Source: CAZUGA01 sp964619885 (GTDB lineage Bacteria > Pseudomonadota > Gammaproteobacteria > Methylococcales > UBA1147). From it: a stretch of DNA of 53,068 bases. Shown here piece after piece: positions 15,721 through 24,865 of this stretch. The notes beneath the pieces were generated by a model. It was not told where the DNA came from and searched no databases. It was given only the letters and a program-made list of their open reading frames with translations. How positions within the stretch are numbered: the first letter of the stretch is position 1; every line of letters begins with the position of its first letter. The stretch lies in contig CAZUGA010000033.1 of NCBI GenBank assembly GCA_964619885.1, positions 1 through 53,068 on the forward strand, read 5' to 3'. Position numbers and translations under genes: made by a program.

Positions 15721-18700
15721 GTGAACGATTCAAAAATATACGAACAGTTTTCTAAGATTGTCGGAAGTTTCAATGAGGGGCAGATTGATTCCGCTTCTTT
15801 TTGTCAGAAGGCTACTGCGTATATTGCGCAAATTGAACGTGTATCAGCGGATTTATTTCAAAATTTATCGGATTTAATTGACCAAGCGGATCTAAAACCG
15901 CAAGACCGGCAGCGCTTGCTGCGTTCATTGGTAAACAAACAAATACCCTCTTCAGGAAAGCTGGTTAACGACGAAACTATCGAGTATTCGCCGGTTTCGA
16001 AAACCTCCGTTTTATCATCTGACCAACCGGAATCTGACGCAAGTGATGATTCAGATCGAAATTCGAATCCTTCTAATGCCAATAGCGACGGAAATTCCTC
16101 CCCGGATTCTTCGTTACTTAGGCGGTTGCTTGGAGGCGATGAAGGTGATGATGTTAAAACGGTTCAGGCGGGTGAAACCATACGAGGCACTTATCGGTTA
16201 GAGTCGGTTGTCGGAAAGGGTGGAATGGGAGAGGTTTGGAAAGCAATTGACCTCATTCAGGATGCTGGTGATTCCCGCGATCGATATGTTGCCATCAAAT
16301 TCTTAAGTACTGAATTTCGACGGCATGGTAATGCGCTTAAGGCATTGGTGCGAGAGTTTGCACGATACAAAAAACTGATTCATCCCAATATTGTTAGGGC
16401 CTATGAATTAAATCGTGACCATGATGCGGTATATATTGCCATGGAGTTTTTAGAGGGTTTGCCATTAGACCGTTTTATTAAGCAAAACCCTGACGGAATC
16501 TCACTTAAGGAAGCCAAACCGATCATCAAAGGAATGTGTGACGCGTTGGATCACGCGCATCAGGAAGGAATTATCCATTTGGACTTTAAGCCGGGCAATG
16601 TGTTTTACGATGCAAATACCGGCATTTCTAAAGTTATTGATTTTGGGATCGCGCGATTGGCGCGCCACGGTGAACGGGAAGAAACCCGTTTTGATCCCGG
16701 CAGTCTAGGCGCTAAAACTAATGCTTACGCAACCGCGGAAATGCTCGCGGAAACTCATCCGCAAGCGAGTGATGATGTATACGGACTAGCATGCGTAGTC
16801 TATGAACTTCTTGCCGGTAAACACCCCTACAATAAGAAAAACGCGATACAGGCAGAACACGAAAATCTTGTAGTCAATCCCATCAAGGGGTTGAATCAAC
16901 ATCAATTCAAAGCATTAACCAAAGGTCTAGCATGTCGGCGCAAGAACAGAACATCGAGTGCAAAAGCTTTTTATGAAGCTATTTTTCCATCAAAAACTGT
17001 TCCGGATTTACTTAATTCACGCGGATTTATTAAGGTCTTAGCCATTGTAACGGCGCTGGCGGTATTACCGTTTTTATTTACAGCATACGAATCGTATCGT
17101 TCGATTGCGATTGGTTCTGAAATCAAACAGCTTCAATCTTCCGGTATTGAGGCATTTGGAGAACTGGATCCGGACATTCAGGCCGAATTACTCGAAGATG
17201 CTGAAACCCGCACGTCGTTGATCCGGTATTTTATCCAAAACAGCCGGGACGATGAGGATGTCATTGGGCGATTGTATGGATATGCCCCGCGGATTAAAAG
17301 AAAGTTATTGCAGGACCGGGAGATTCGAGGGTTACTGATTGGACACTATATCAATAGGATTAACCGGGCGATTCAGGAAGATCGATTCCGCCTGGCCAAA
17401 CAAAATGCGAAAAGAATTTCTGAGCAATACCCGGATTCAAATGCACTTGCCGGACCGCTAAAAGACATCCCACGAAAAAAAGCCGAACGTCTAGATCAGT
17501 TGATCCAAAAATATAACGAATGCCTCTATAAGATTGAGGAGTCATTGATAGATCTGGCGCCTTGCCTAACAGAAACCCAAGGCAAGCTACGGCAATTACA
17601 CCCAGCATCTGAAGCGCTAAACGATGTAAGGCTTTCGACGCGTTATAGCCGCGAAATGGAAACTGCCCTGGCAAACGGAAATACAAAGCAAGCTCAACAA
17701 TTGCTGAGTGATTGGAATGCGTTGTACGACGCTAATTCAAAGGAACGCAGGCGTTTGGAACTAAGGTTGATTTACAAGAAGAAACTGTTGTCGTTGATCA
17801 GCCAAATTAAACACAGTAAAACAGAAGAATTGCCTGAATTTATTACAAACAATTTGTTGAAGATCGAGCGAAACATGAAACTCGATGTTTTATCCGATCC
17901 ATTGGTCAGTAAAAAATTGATCGCATATTATGATTCGAAGGTCGCTGATTATAATTCGCGTCGTCGATATCCCGATGCGGTGGCTAGTATCTCAGAAGCA
18001 AAAATTTTGTTTGCAGGTGATAAGAAAGGCGAGGCCGCGATAACTAGATTGCAAAAAGCCCTGGTCGGTACAAGAAGCGAAGAGTTCAACGCGCTAAGTG
18101 AACAGTATTGGCTACTGTTGAGCCGGGAGGAGCCAAACAGCAAGGCAATAAAGGATGTGCACAGAAGAATCGCATCAATTGCACCAAAGAGTCACTTACT
18201 GGAATACCCGCGAGTCACTGAGATATTTTCCGATCGTATCGAATCGGCGATTCAAAATCACAAGTTTGATTTGGCGCATCGTAATTTAGAAGCGTGGAAG
18301 TCGCTTAAACCCGAGGAAGCAAATGGTAAATTATTTAAGTCGCTCAATGTGAGGCGCGAAGCTGCCATTAGCGCAAATAAACTTGAATCAGAGTTACGAA
18401 AAAAGCTGGATGCGGCTATCGAGACCGGTAATTTGCAAGAGGTACAGCGGGTATTAACCGGGTTATCTTTGCAGGATAAGCAAAATATGCTCAATCAGCT
18501 GGAAGAACCAGTGACGAAATTAATGTTGGATTCTATAGATGCAGCGGTTCGGGCGAACAATTTTGAGCTTGCCGACCGGCGTGCAGCAGAATCGGTGGCC
18601 ATCTATCCTCTTAGCAGTTTATTGCTAGCCAGTAGAAACGATATTGAACGCTTAAAGGCTAAACGCGTGTCGGATTTGGTTAGCGAATTCCAAAATTCAC

Positions 18701-19092
18701 TAACTAGCGATCCTTTGGTGGCTAATAGAATTTTCCAAGTGTTAAACAAATTGGATACGCTAGAATCCGACTATCTGGAGCGGCATCAGAATTTATTTGA
18801 CGAATTAAAAAATGCCATCCAACAAGTTGCGCAGAATAATAACGGCTTGCTTAAATTGAAGGAAGTGTTTTTAGAGTGGAATACTTTCAACGCGACCACT
18901 GGCCGACCTCCACGGTCGGAAGAAAATTATGCAAGTTCGAAAAACATGATAGCCCTGCGCTGTCTTATCGGTGCCAGAAAACTAAAAACGCAAGGTGATA
19001 AATCATCAGCTGATGATCTGTTGCGTTTTGGTTTGTCGTTAGATCCAGTTTCATCGGTAAAATCGAAGCTAAACGAAGAGCTATATCGATGA
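15721..19092 (+). CDS. ppkA: T6SS-associated Ser/Thr kinase, PpkA-like
   Basis: A 1123-residue kinase with a GTG start. After an acidic, Ser-rich linker (about 80-140) comes a Hanks-type kinase domain (about 158-420): the glycine loop GKGGMG (165-170), VAIK (K193), the catalytic loop HLDFKPGN (H286, D288) and DFG (307-309). The usual HRD arginine is Leu, while the catalytic Asp is kept. A membrane segment lies at about 436-456, and a 660-residue helical, TPR-like region follows, presumably periplasmic. PpkA kinases phosphorylate T6SS components so that FHA proteins bind and firing begins. The partner phosphatase is in the TagF fusion, and two FHA proteins flank this gene. The long extra domain is atypical and may sense the envelope. 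Confidence 0.9.
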   Translation: MNDSKIYEQFSKIVGSFNEGQIDSASFCQKATAYIAQIERVSADLFQNLSDLIDQADLKPQDRQRLLRSLVNKQIPSSGKLVNDETIEYSPVSKTSVLSSDQPESDASDDSDRNSNPSNANSDGNSSPDSSLLRRLLGGDEGDDVKTVQAGETIRGTYRLESVVGKGGMGEVWKAIDLIQDAGDSRDRYVAIKFLSTEFRRHGNALKALVREFARYKKLIHPNIVRAYELNRDHDAVYIAMEFLEGLPLDRFIKQNPDGISLKEAKPIIKGMCDALDHAHQEGIIHLDFKPGNVFYDANTGISKVIDFGIARLARHGEREETRFDPGSLGAKTNAYATAEMLAETHPQASDDVYGLACVVYELLAGKHPYNKKNAIQAEHENLVVNPIKGLNQHQFKALTKGLACRRKNRTSSAKAFYEAIFPSKTVPDLLNSRGFIKVLAIVTALAVLPFLFTAYESYRSIAIGSEIKQLQSSGIEAFGELDPDIQAELLEDAETRTSLIRYFIQNSRDDEDVIGRLYGYAPRIKRKLLQDREIRGLLIGHYINRINRAIQEDRFRLAKQNAKRISEQYPDSNALAGPLKDIPRKKAERLDQLIQKYNECLYKIEESLIDLAPCLTETQGKLRQLHPASEALNDVRLSTRYSREMETALANGNTKQAQQLLSDWNALYDANSKERRRLELRLIYKKKLLSLISQIKHSKTEELPEFITNNLLKIERNMKLDVLSDPLVSKKLIAYYDSKVADYNSRRRYPDAVASISEAKILFAGDKKGEAAITRLQKALVGTRSEEFNALSEQYWLLLSREEPNSKAIKDVHRRIASIAPKSHLLEYPRVTEIFSDRIESAIQNHKFDLAHRNLEAWKSLKPEEANGKLFKSLNVRREAAISANKLESELRKKLDAAIETGNLQEVQRVLTGLSLQDKQNMLNQLEEPVTKLMLDSIDAAVRANNFELADRRAAESVAIYPLSSLLLASRNDIERLKAKRVSDLVSEFQNSLTSDPLVANRIFQVLNKLDTLESDYLERHQNLFDELKNAIQQVAQNNNGLLKLKEVFLEWNTFNATTGRPPRSEENYASSKNMIALRCLIGARKLKTQGDKSSADDLLRFGLSLDPVSSVKSKLNEELYR

Positions 19093-19177
19093 GTATAAAC
19101 TATTGAACCGTCATCGGAGCGAGACGCGGTTTGAGTAATGCAAGATTTGTGTCTGTGTCTGCGCAGATGCGAGCCCG

Positions 19178-19648
19178 TTACGTCAGCATGCCTTTGTAGG
19201 GACCGGGAGACGAGTTATCTATCGGAATTGCGCCGACCGCTTTGGCGAAAAACGCTTCCGGTCCGGCAGCGCCGATGATAGCGTATGCGTAACCCTGGTT
19301 GCGCATATTAGTTAATGCGTAGAGCAATAATTCACGGCCAACGCCTTGCATTCTATTTGACGGGAGGACGCCTATCGGACCTAAAGCACCCTTGAACGTC
19401 GCATTATAGCAAGCAAATCCAAGCAATTTGTTCGCGCATACCGCGACGATACAGGAGACCGGATGATTTGAAAAAGCGACCTCGCATTCGCTGGCCCAAT
19501 TCGGAGCAAATTCGTCTGTTACCCAACGGGTGACGATATGTTTTTCCGGTGCGATAGCCGGCCGTATCTCTATACCCGGCTCTTGTGCAGCGAGGTTTCG
19601 CGAAATCGGTTCGTCGATTTCGTACAATCTGACCAACATATCAGTCAT
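19178..19648 (-). CDS. GNAT-family acetyltransferase
   Basis: A 156-residue protein. The segment GPIGVLPSNRMQGVGRELLL carries the acetyl-CoA pyrophosphate-binding pattern (R/Q-x-x-G-x-G) of GNAT enzymes, followed by the helix and by GAAGPEAFFAKAVGA, the usual beta5-beta6 end of the fold. The substrate is unknown. It is encoded on the minus strand, 5 bases after the stop of tssJ, so it is transcribed with tssJ and read against the kinase gene that ends at 19092. A GNAT is not a standard T6SS component; either it is a passenger or it acetylates a secretion or small-molecule target. Confidence 0.8.
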   Translation of the reverse strand: MTDMLVRLYEIDEPISRNLAAQEPGIEIRPAIAPEKHIVTRWVTDEFAPNWASECEVAFSNHPVSCIVAVCANKLLGFACYNATFKGALGPIGVLPSNRMQGVGRELLLYALTNMRNQGYAYAIIGAAGPEAFFAKAVGAIPIDNSSPGPYKGMLT

Positions 19649-19653
19649 TGGAA

Positions 19654-20172
19654 TTACTCGTCTTCAACCGGCAAATTGATGCCAATCGATGTTTGGGCAA
19701 ACTCGATCGTCATGGGCGTTGTTTTATTTGGGGGTATCGCTGTATAGGCCCGCCATTGTGCTGTTTCCAAATCTCTATATGCGCCAAAGACCGCAATAAA
19801 GCGGGAATCGGGTTTCGGCTCGAAATCTAATTGCAATGTTTCTCCGGGCGTCAATTTAATTTCTTTTCTAAGTTCAATATCGCCGCCAAGCGCATCAGTA
19901 TCACTGTGGTAAATTGTGAAAAAATCTGCGTTGGAAAAAACATCCACTGATTTCAACTCATAGAGTCGTGTCACTAGCGGCGATGCTCGCCCGTTAATGT
20001 CGGGATTCAGATTTTCGGATGCTTCCAGTGTCAATGCAATTTTTGTAGGATCCGGTTCAAACATTGCGTCAACCATTGAACATCCGGATAAGGAAATAAC
20101 CAGCAGCAAGAACCAATGTGGATCCGCAATATTGAATAATACCGGGAATTTACCTATGGGTCCGATCTGCAT
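19654..20172 (-). CDS. tssJ: TssJ, T6SS outer-membrane lipoprotein
   Basis: A 172-residue lipoprotein: an N-terminal hydrophobic segment with lipobox LSGCSM, then the small beta-sandwich of TssJ/VasD, including the typical SPLVTRLYELKS strand. TssJ is the outer-membrane anchor of the TssJLM membrane complex and binds the periplasmic tail of TssM. The ATG at 20172 is chosen because AGGAG lies 9 bases before it; a longer reading from 20259 adds an unlikely leader before the signal peptide. It is the first gene of a two-gene minus-strand unit and is divergent from tagH, while tssK, tssL and tssM lie on the other strand. Confidence 0.92.
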   Translation of the reverse strand: MQIGPIGKFPVLFNIADPHWFLLLVISLSGCSMVDAMFEPDPTKIALTLEASENLNPDINGRASPLVTRLYELKSVDVFSNADFFTIYHSDTDALGGDIELRKEIKLTPGETLQLDFEPKPDSRFIAVFGAYRDLETAQWRAYTAIPPNKTTPMTIEFAQTSIGINLPVEDE

Positions 20173-20297
20173 TTTAAATTTCTCCTGTTGAAAGCCTATT
20201 TCGTTTCGCGATGTATTAGCCGGATGGGAAGGATCTTTATTGATATTCTGGATATGCATAGCTCGGATACGTCGTTTGATCGATAAATCATGAATTG

Positions 20298-20327
20298 ATT
20301 ATCGGCGATTAGATATTCTGGTATCAA
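20298..20327 (-). promoter_or_regulatory. sigma70-type promoter of tssJ
   Basis: On the minus strand, TTGATA (20327-20322) and GATAAT (20303-20298) are separated by 18 bases; each matches five of six consensus positions. The leader to tssJ would be about 120 bases. Confidence 0.5.
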
Positions 20328-20450
20328 TCTCTTTTTACAGATGACGAGGGAGTGAGTTGATTGTGACCTGGTATTGGAACCTTTGACGGAATAGCTTGGA
20401 TTCACAATTATGCATTTATTCTGGCATTACGCAGACCATAATGTGAATTT

Positions 20451-20482
20451 TTTACTTTTCGTAGTGATGAAATGCGTATAAT
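20451..20482 (+). promoter_or_regulatory. promoter of the tagH-led T6SS operon
   Basis: A perfect -10 box, TATAAT (20477-20482), lies about 27 bases before the tagH start. The upstream -35 candidate, TTTACT (20451-20456), is weaker and spaced 20 bases, so an activator may be needed. Confidence 0.5.
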
Positions 20483-20508
20483 CTTGTGCCAATCGAATAT
20501 TGGCAAAA

Positions 20509-22032
20509 ATGAGTTCTGTTGTTATGCCTCTTATCTTAAAAGTTGTTAGTTATAAGCAAGGGCTTCCTGCCGAGCCGACAGAGGCACGGTTTGACCAAAC
20601 AGGCGGTACAATTGGCCGGGCCGATGAAAATGATCTTGTGCTTTTGGATCCGGAGAAATGTATCTCCAGAAAACACGCGGAATTAGCTTATGACGGGGTT
20701 AACTATTCTCTAACGGATAAAAGTTTGGCTGGAACTTTTGTTGACCAAAGTGAAACCCCGCTCAAAGGTGAAACGATCCAGTTGCACGACGGAATGCGAT
20801 TGAATATTGGAGAATACGAGGTTTCCGTAAGTATCGGCGAAAGTGTACCTGCAACGCCAGACGTATTCGATGATGATTTGTATTCGTCAGTCTGCGATAC
20901 TGAAGTATCGCCCAATCTTGCACCATTGGCGGATGATGCGGAAGAATTGGATATCCTTTCCGGTAGCGATTCGGTTGACCCGTTTGCTGATGTAGTAGCG
21001 GATGTAGACCCGCTAGAGTTAGATCCTCTATTAGATGCGGATTCTTTAGAACCGCATTCAGCCCCACCAGCCGCTCATCAAGGCGAACAAAATGGCTTTG
21101 CCGACATGGATCACGTATCGCCGTTCAATGAGCATTTTAGACCGCCGGACGTTGAACCGGTATTAGAATCTGCTCCGCCAGCCGGGAACGATAATTTAAG
21201 TTTGGACGATCTATTTGACGACGATGTTCCTCGCGAAGTCTCGGCGGGTGTTGCAGAAAACGCGTTTCCGGCTGATAGTAAGCAGTTATCTGGCCAGCCA
21301 GCGACAAAAACTGAATTGAAGCCCACTTCCGGTGATGCTTTTGAAGTACCCGATCAATATTTACAGCCAGAAAAAACCTCTGAACCAGTGCCGGAAAATT
21401 CGGTGCGGCAAACCGATAGAGCAACACAGTATCATTCCTATTCTGAGAACATAGATTCAGACCAGTTGCTAGAAACTTTTCTGGACGGAATGGGTTTAAG
21501 CCCAAAAGACATTGCCGATATACGATCAAACAAGGAAGCCATGCAGCTGGCCGGTACAATGGTTCGAGGAATGACTGGCGGCATTATGGCTCTACTCCGT
21601 GGACGCGCAGAGATGAAGAGTCAGGTTCGGTTATCAATGACCATGGTGCGACCGATGGAGAATAACCCATTAAAGTTTTCGGCATCCGTGGACGACGCGC
21701 TTCGCGCGATGCTCAATCCTGATCGAAAAGGATTTTTACCTGCGTTAGAAGCAATCAATAACGCGGTTAACGATATCACCAACCATCAGCTGGCTTTGAC
21801 CGCGGGTACTCAGGCTGCATTGGCTGATCTGGTTCAGCGTTTTGATCCTCAGCATTTCGAGAATCCTTATAAAAGTGGTTTTTCATTTGGAAAAAAAGGG
21901 AAATCTTGGGACAACTACGCAAAACAATATAAGGCAACGTCATCGCGTGCGATTGAGGAGTTTTTTGGCGACGAATTCGTACGTGCTTACGAAGAGCAAA
22001 TGAGGAAATTGGAGCTAAATAGAGGTAATTGA
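20509..22032 (+). CDS. tagH: TagH, T6SS-associated FHA protein
   Basis: A protein of about 507 residues. An N-terminal FHA domain (about 5-100) has TIGRADENDLVL, then CISRKHAEL and a GTFVD turn. A long acidic linker (about 105-310) follows, then the C-terminal TagH domain (about 325-500; LLETFLDGMGLSP, later GTMVRGMTGGIMALLRGRAEMKSQ). Fha/TagH proteins bind phosphothreonine made by PpkA and trigger apparatus assembly. The start is the ATG at 20509 or the one at 20524; neither has a strong ribosome site, but the promoter is close. It leads the plus-strand operon and is followed by tssK. Confidence 0.93.
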   Translation: MSSVVMPLILKVVSYKQGLPAEPTEARFDQTGGTIGRADENDLVLLDPEKCISRKHAELAYDGVNYSLTDKSLAGTFVDQSETPLKGETIQLHDGMRLNIGEYEVSVSIGESVPATPDVFDDDLYSSVCDTEVSPNLAPLADDAEELDILSGSDSVDPFADVVADVDPLELDPLLDADSLEPHSAPPAAHQGEQNGFADMDHVSPFNEHFRPPDVEPVLESAPPAGNDNLSLDDLFDDDVPREVSAGVAENAFPADSKQLSGQPATKTELKPTSGDAFEVPDQYLQPEKTSEPVPENSVRQTDRATQYHSYSENIDSDQLLETFLDGMGLSPKDIADIRSNKEAMQLAGTMVRGMTGGIMALLRGRAEMKSQVRLSMTMVRPMENNPLKFSASVDDALRAMLNPDRKGFLPALEAINNAVNDITNHQLALTAGTQAALADLVQRFDPQHFENPYKSGFSFGKKGKSWDNYAKQYKATSSRAIEEFFGDEFVRAYEEQMRKLELNRGN

Positions 22033-22202
22033 CCGGGCTTATCCGGAGAATAGATTCCACCTCTCTATCGCAGAACTTTCGACATTAGGGGTGAATTCTA
22101 CGGTTTAAATGGTCGAAGAAATCGCGATTGGACCGAAATATAAACTTGCGGATAATGGATAAAAGAACAATTACACGCAGCGGATAAGAGGGACATTTTC
22201 AG

Positions 22203-23540
22203 ATGGCGGGAAACAACAAGGTTGTGTGGTCCGAGGGCATGTTCTTGCGACCCCAACATTTTCAACAGCATGACCGCTTCCTAGAGCGATTGGTTCACGG
22301 ACGGTGTTTTGGTTTAGCGCCATTCGATTGGGGGATTTACTCGCTGAAAATAGACCAGTCACAATTGGCTACGGGTAAGCTGGCAATTCTGGAATGTAAA
22401 GGGATTTATCAAGACGGCACGCCTTTTGATTTACCCGAAGATAATCCACTCCCACTACCGTTGGATATACCCGAAGATACGAAAGATAGCGTCGTTTATT
22501 TATCTATTCCAGTACGAAGACCGGGATCAGCCGAAACCGACAGCGATCAATATCCTGACCCGATGGCCAGATACCACACCTATGAGATTGAGGTGCGTGA
22601 CAATAACACTGGCGAGCAAGGACAGCCCGTGCTTAATGTCGGGCAATTGCGCTCGCGGTTGATGTTGGAACGACAAGAGCGGTCAGGACATTTGAGTATC
22701 GGAGTGGCAAAAGTCATCGAGTCCAGAACCGACCAAACCATAATTCTGGACAACGCTTATATCAATCCAACACTTAATTGTTTGGGTAATGCCGTATTGT
22801 CCGGTTTTATCAAAGAACTTCATGGTTTGCTGCTGACGCGGTCTGAAGCGCTAGGTGGGCGTGTTGCACAGGCCGGCCGGGGTGGTGTCGCAGAGGTTTC
22901 TGACTTTTTACTGCTACAAGTGGTCAATCGAAACGTTCCTTTATTTCAGCACTTATCCAATTTGGCTGGATTTCATCCCGAATCGTTCTACCGCGTGGCT
23001 CTGCAACTTGCCGGAGAGCTCGCCACATTTACCCAGCCGGAAAAGCGCGCTATTGCGTTTCCTGGGTACACGCACGATGACCTCGAGGCAAGTTTTTTGC
23101 CATTGATGGAAGAATTGCGCCGCGCTCTCAGTACGGTTTTGGAGCAAAATGCGATCGCAATTCCGTTGAGTAAACCCAAGCACGGATTTTATGGCGCTCG
23201 ATTACCCGATTTGAATTTATTGGATTCTGCGGTATTTGTATTGGCCGCCAATGCTGAAGTGTCTCCAGACCGGCTTCGTACTGGATTTCCGGCACAGATC
23301 AAAATTGGACCTGTAGAAAAAATTCAACAACTTGTGCAATCTGCGCTACCCGGAATCCGAGTCGTTCCGCTGCCGGTTGCACCACGGCAAATCCCCTTTC
23401 ACGCTGGTTTTTCCTACTTTGAACTAAGTAAGCAAGGAGATCTTTGGGTTTCTATGAAAACTTCGGGTGGGTTCGCCTTCCACATTGGTGGAGAATTTCC
23501 CGGTCTAGAGTTGGAATTTTGGGCCATAAAAAACGGGTGA
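22203..23540 (+). CDS. tssK: TssK, T6SS baseplate protein
   Basis: A 445-residue protein of the usual TssK length. The opening VVWSEGMFLRPQHFQQHDR is the family hallmark, and the rest is colinear (GVAKVIESR, then ARLPDLNLLD near 335). TssK trimers link the cytoplasmic baseplate (TssEFG) to the TssJLM membrane complex and bind TssL and TssM. It has its own RBS-like purine run upstream and is separated from tagH by 170 bases without a clear terminator. The next gene, tssL, starts 6 bases after its stop. Confidence 0.96.
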   Translation: MAGNNKVVWSEGMFLRPQHFQQHDRFLERLVHGRCFGLAPFDWGIYSLKIDQSQLATGKLAILECKGIYQDGTPFDLPEDNPLPLPLDIPEDTKDSVVYLSIPVRRPGSAETDSDQYPDPMARYHTYEIEVRDNNTGEQGQPVLNVGQLRSRLMLERQERSGHLSIGVAKVIESRTDQTIILDNAYINPTLNCLGNAVLSGFIKELHGLLLTRSEALGGRVAQAGRGGVAEVSDFLLLQVVNRNVPLFQHLSNLAGFHPESFYRVALQLAGELATFTQPEKRAIAFPGYTHDDLEASFLPLMEELRRALSTVLEQNAIAIPLSKPKHGFYGARLPDLNLLDSAVFVLAANAEVSPDRLRTGFPAQIKIGPVEKIQQLVQSALPGIRVVPLPVAPRQIPFHAGFSYFELSKQGDLWVSMKTSGGFAFHIGGEFPGLELEFWAIKNG

Positions 23541-23546
23541 TAGATC

Positions 23547-24860
23547 GTGGCTGAAGACGACCCGTTTGCAGATTTTGGCGAAAGCGACCGTACTATCGTT
23601 CGGCCTACACCCGGTGGACGCGTTCCGCAATCGCAACGCAACCAAACGTCACAAACAGCGATTGACCAGACCGATTTATACAAGCAACAGAATTGGTTTG
23701 TCCCTGGACGCGAGAACAATATCTTATTGACCCACGCATTTCCATTGTTGACGCTGGTTAACCAGTTAAGAAATACCGCATTTCATCATGACGTCGAAAG
23801 TTTGCATACTCATGTCGTCGCTGAAATCCGGCGTTTTGAAAATGCAGTCATGGGGGCGGGCGTTCCGCAAGATCAGGTGCGTGCCGCCAGATACGCATTG
23901 TGCTCATTAATCGACGAAACAGTTCTGAATACCCCCTGGGGGAGCAATAGCCAATGGAGTCACAAGAGTCTGTTGATTAGTTTTCACAAGGAAGCTTGGG
24001 GGGGTGAAAAAGTTTTTCAGATTATCAATCAATTGGCGCGAGAGGCAGAAGCAAAACGCGACCTATTAGAGTTGCTTTATTATTGTCTCGCGATGGGATT
24101 CGAGGGCAAATATAGAATCCATGAACAAGGCCAGGCCAAACTGGAGAAACTACGAGAGAATCTATATTTGTTATTGCAGCGTCAGCGTGGTGACATCGAA
24201 GCGCAGCTTTCACCTCGCTGGGAAGGAATTCAAGATAAGCGGAATAAATTGATTCGCCATGTACCCTTATGGGTTGTTGGCGCGATTTCAGGGTTGTTAT
24301 TGATGGTCGTTTATCTGGGCTTTTTGTTTGTCATCAATCGTGATTCCAACCCGGTATTGAAGTCTATTTACGCGATAGGAAAAGAAACGCCCCCGACGAT
24401 TTATACGGCGCCGCAAGTAGAAGTCGTCGTGGAACGATCGGTTTTGGATGAGCTACAAACATTTCTGGCGCCGGAGGTTGCCCAGGGTTTACTTGAAGTA
24501 TTGCAAACTCAAGAAGGCACTGTGGTTCGAATACGCGGTCTTTTCGCATCGGGTAAAGACCGTCTAAAAAAGAAATTCTATCCGTTGATAGGTCGGGTAG
24601 CGCAAGCATTGGAGACGGTGACGGGCTCGATCATCATTGCAGGTAATACCGACAGTATTCCGATATTTACCGCGCGATTCCCTTCCAACTGGGCGCTATC
24701 GCAGGCTCGGGCCGATACTGTTGGTGAAATTATCAAATCGCAGGCATCTTTGCATGGTCGAGTCATGACAGAAGGCCGCGCCGACAATGAGCCCCTAGCG
24801 GACAATAATACAGCAGCTAATCGGGCACTTAATCGGCGCTTAGATATCATTGTCAAATAG
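23547..24860 (+). CDS. tssL: TssL with OmpA-like C-terminus
   Basis: A 437-residue protein with a GTG start. The N-terminal DotU domain spans about 50-230 and the single membrane helix about 240-263. The periplasmic C-terminus (about 320-437) is an OmpA/MotB-type peptidoglycan-binding domain (GNTDSIP, later RALNRRLDIIV). It is an inner-membrane part of TssJLM, and this form binds the cell wall itself. The extreme N-terminus contains SDRTIVRPTPGG (residues 13-24), resembling the threonine motif that PpkA phosphorylates and Fha binds in Agrobacterium TssL; Thr16 is the candidate site. It lies between tssK and tssM, with gaps of 6 and 5 bases. Confidence 0.95.
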   Translation: MAEDDPFADFGESDRTIVRPTPGGRVPQSQRNQTSQTAIDQTDLYKQQNWFVPGRENNILLTHAFPLLTLVNQLRNTAFHHDVESLHTHVVAEIRRFENAVMGAGVPQDQVRAARYALCSLIDETVLNTPWGSNSQWSHKSLLISFHKEAWGGEKVFQIINQLAREAEAKRDLLELLYYCLAMGFEGKYRIHEQGQAKLEKLRENLYLLLQRQRGDIEAQLSPRWEGIQDKRNKLIRHVPLWVVGAISGLLLMVVYLGFLFVINRDSNPVLKSIYAIGKETPPTIYTAPQVEVVVERSVLDELQTFLAPEVAQGLLEVLQTQEGTVVRIRGLFASGKDRLKKKFYPLIGRVAQALETVTGSIIIAGNTDSIPIFTARFPSNWALSQARADTVGEIIKSQASLHGRVMTEGRADNEPLADNNTAANRALNRRLDIIVK

Positions 24861-24865
24861 GAATC

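Larger units (their letters stand above)
20173..20508. other. divergent tssJ/tagH promoter region
   Basis: This intergenic region of about 336 bases has no gene. It holds one good promoter in each direction (20298-20327 minus, 20451-20482 plus), about 125 bases apart. Co-regulation of both arms of the T6SS from here is likely. Confidence 0.5.
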
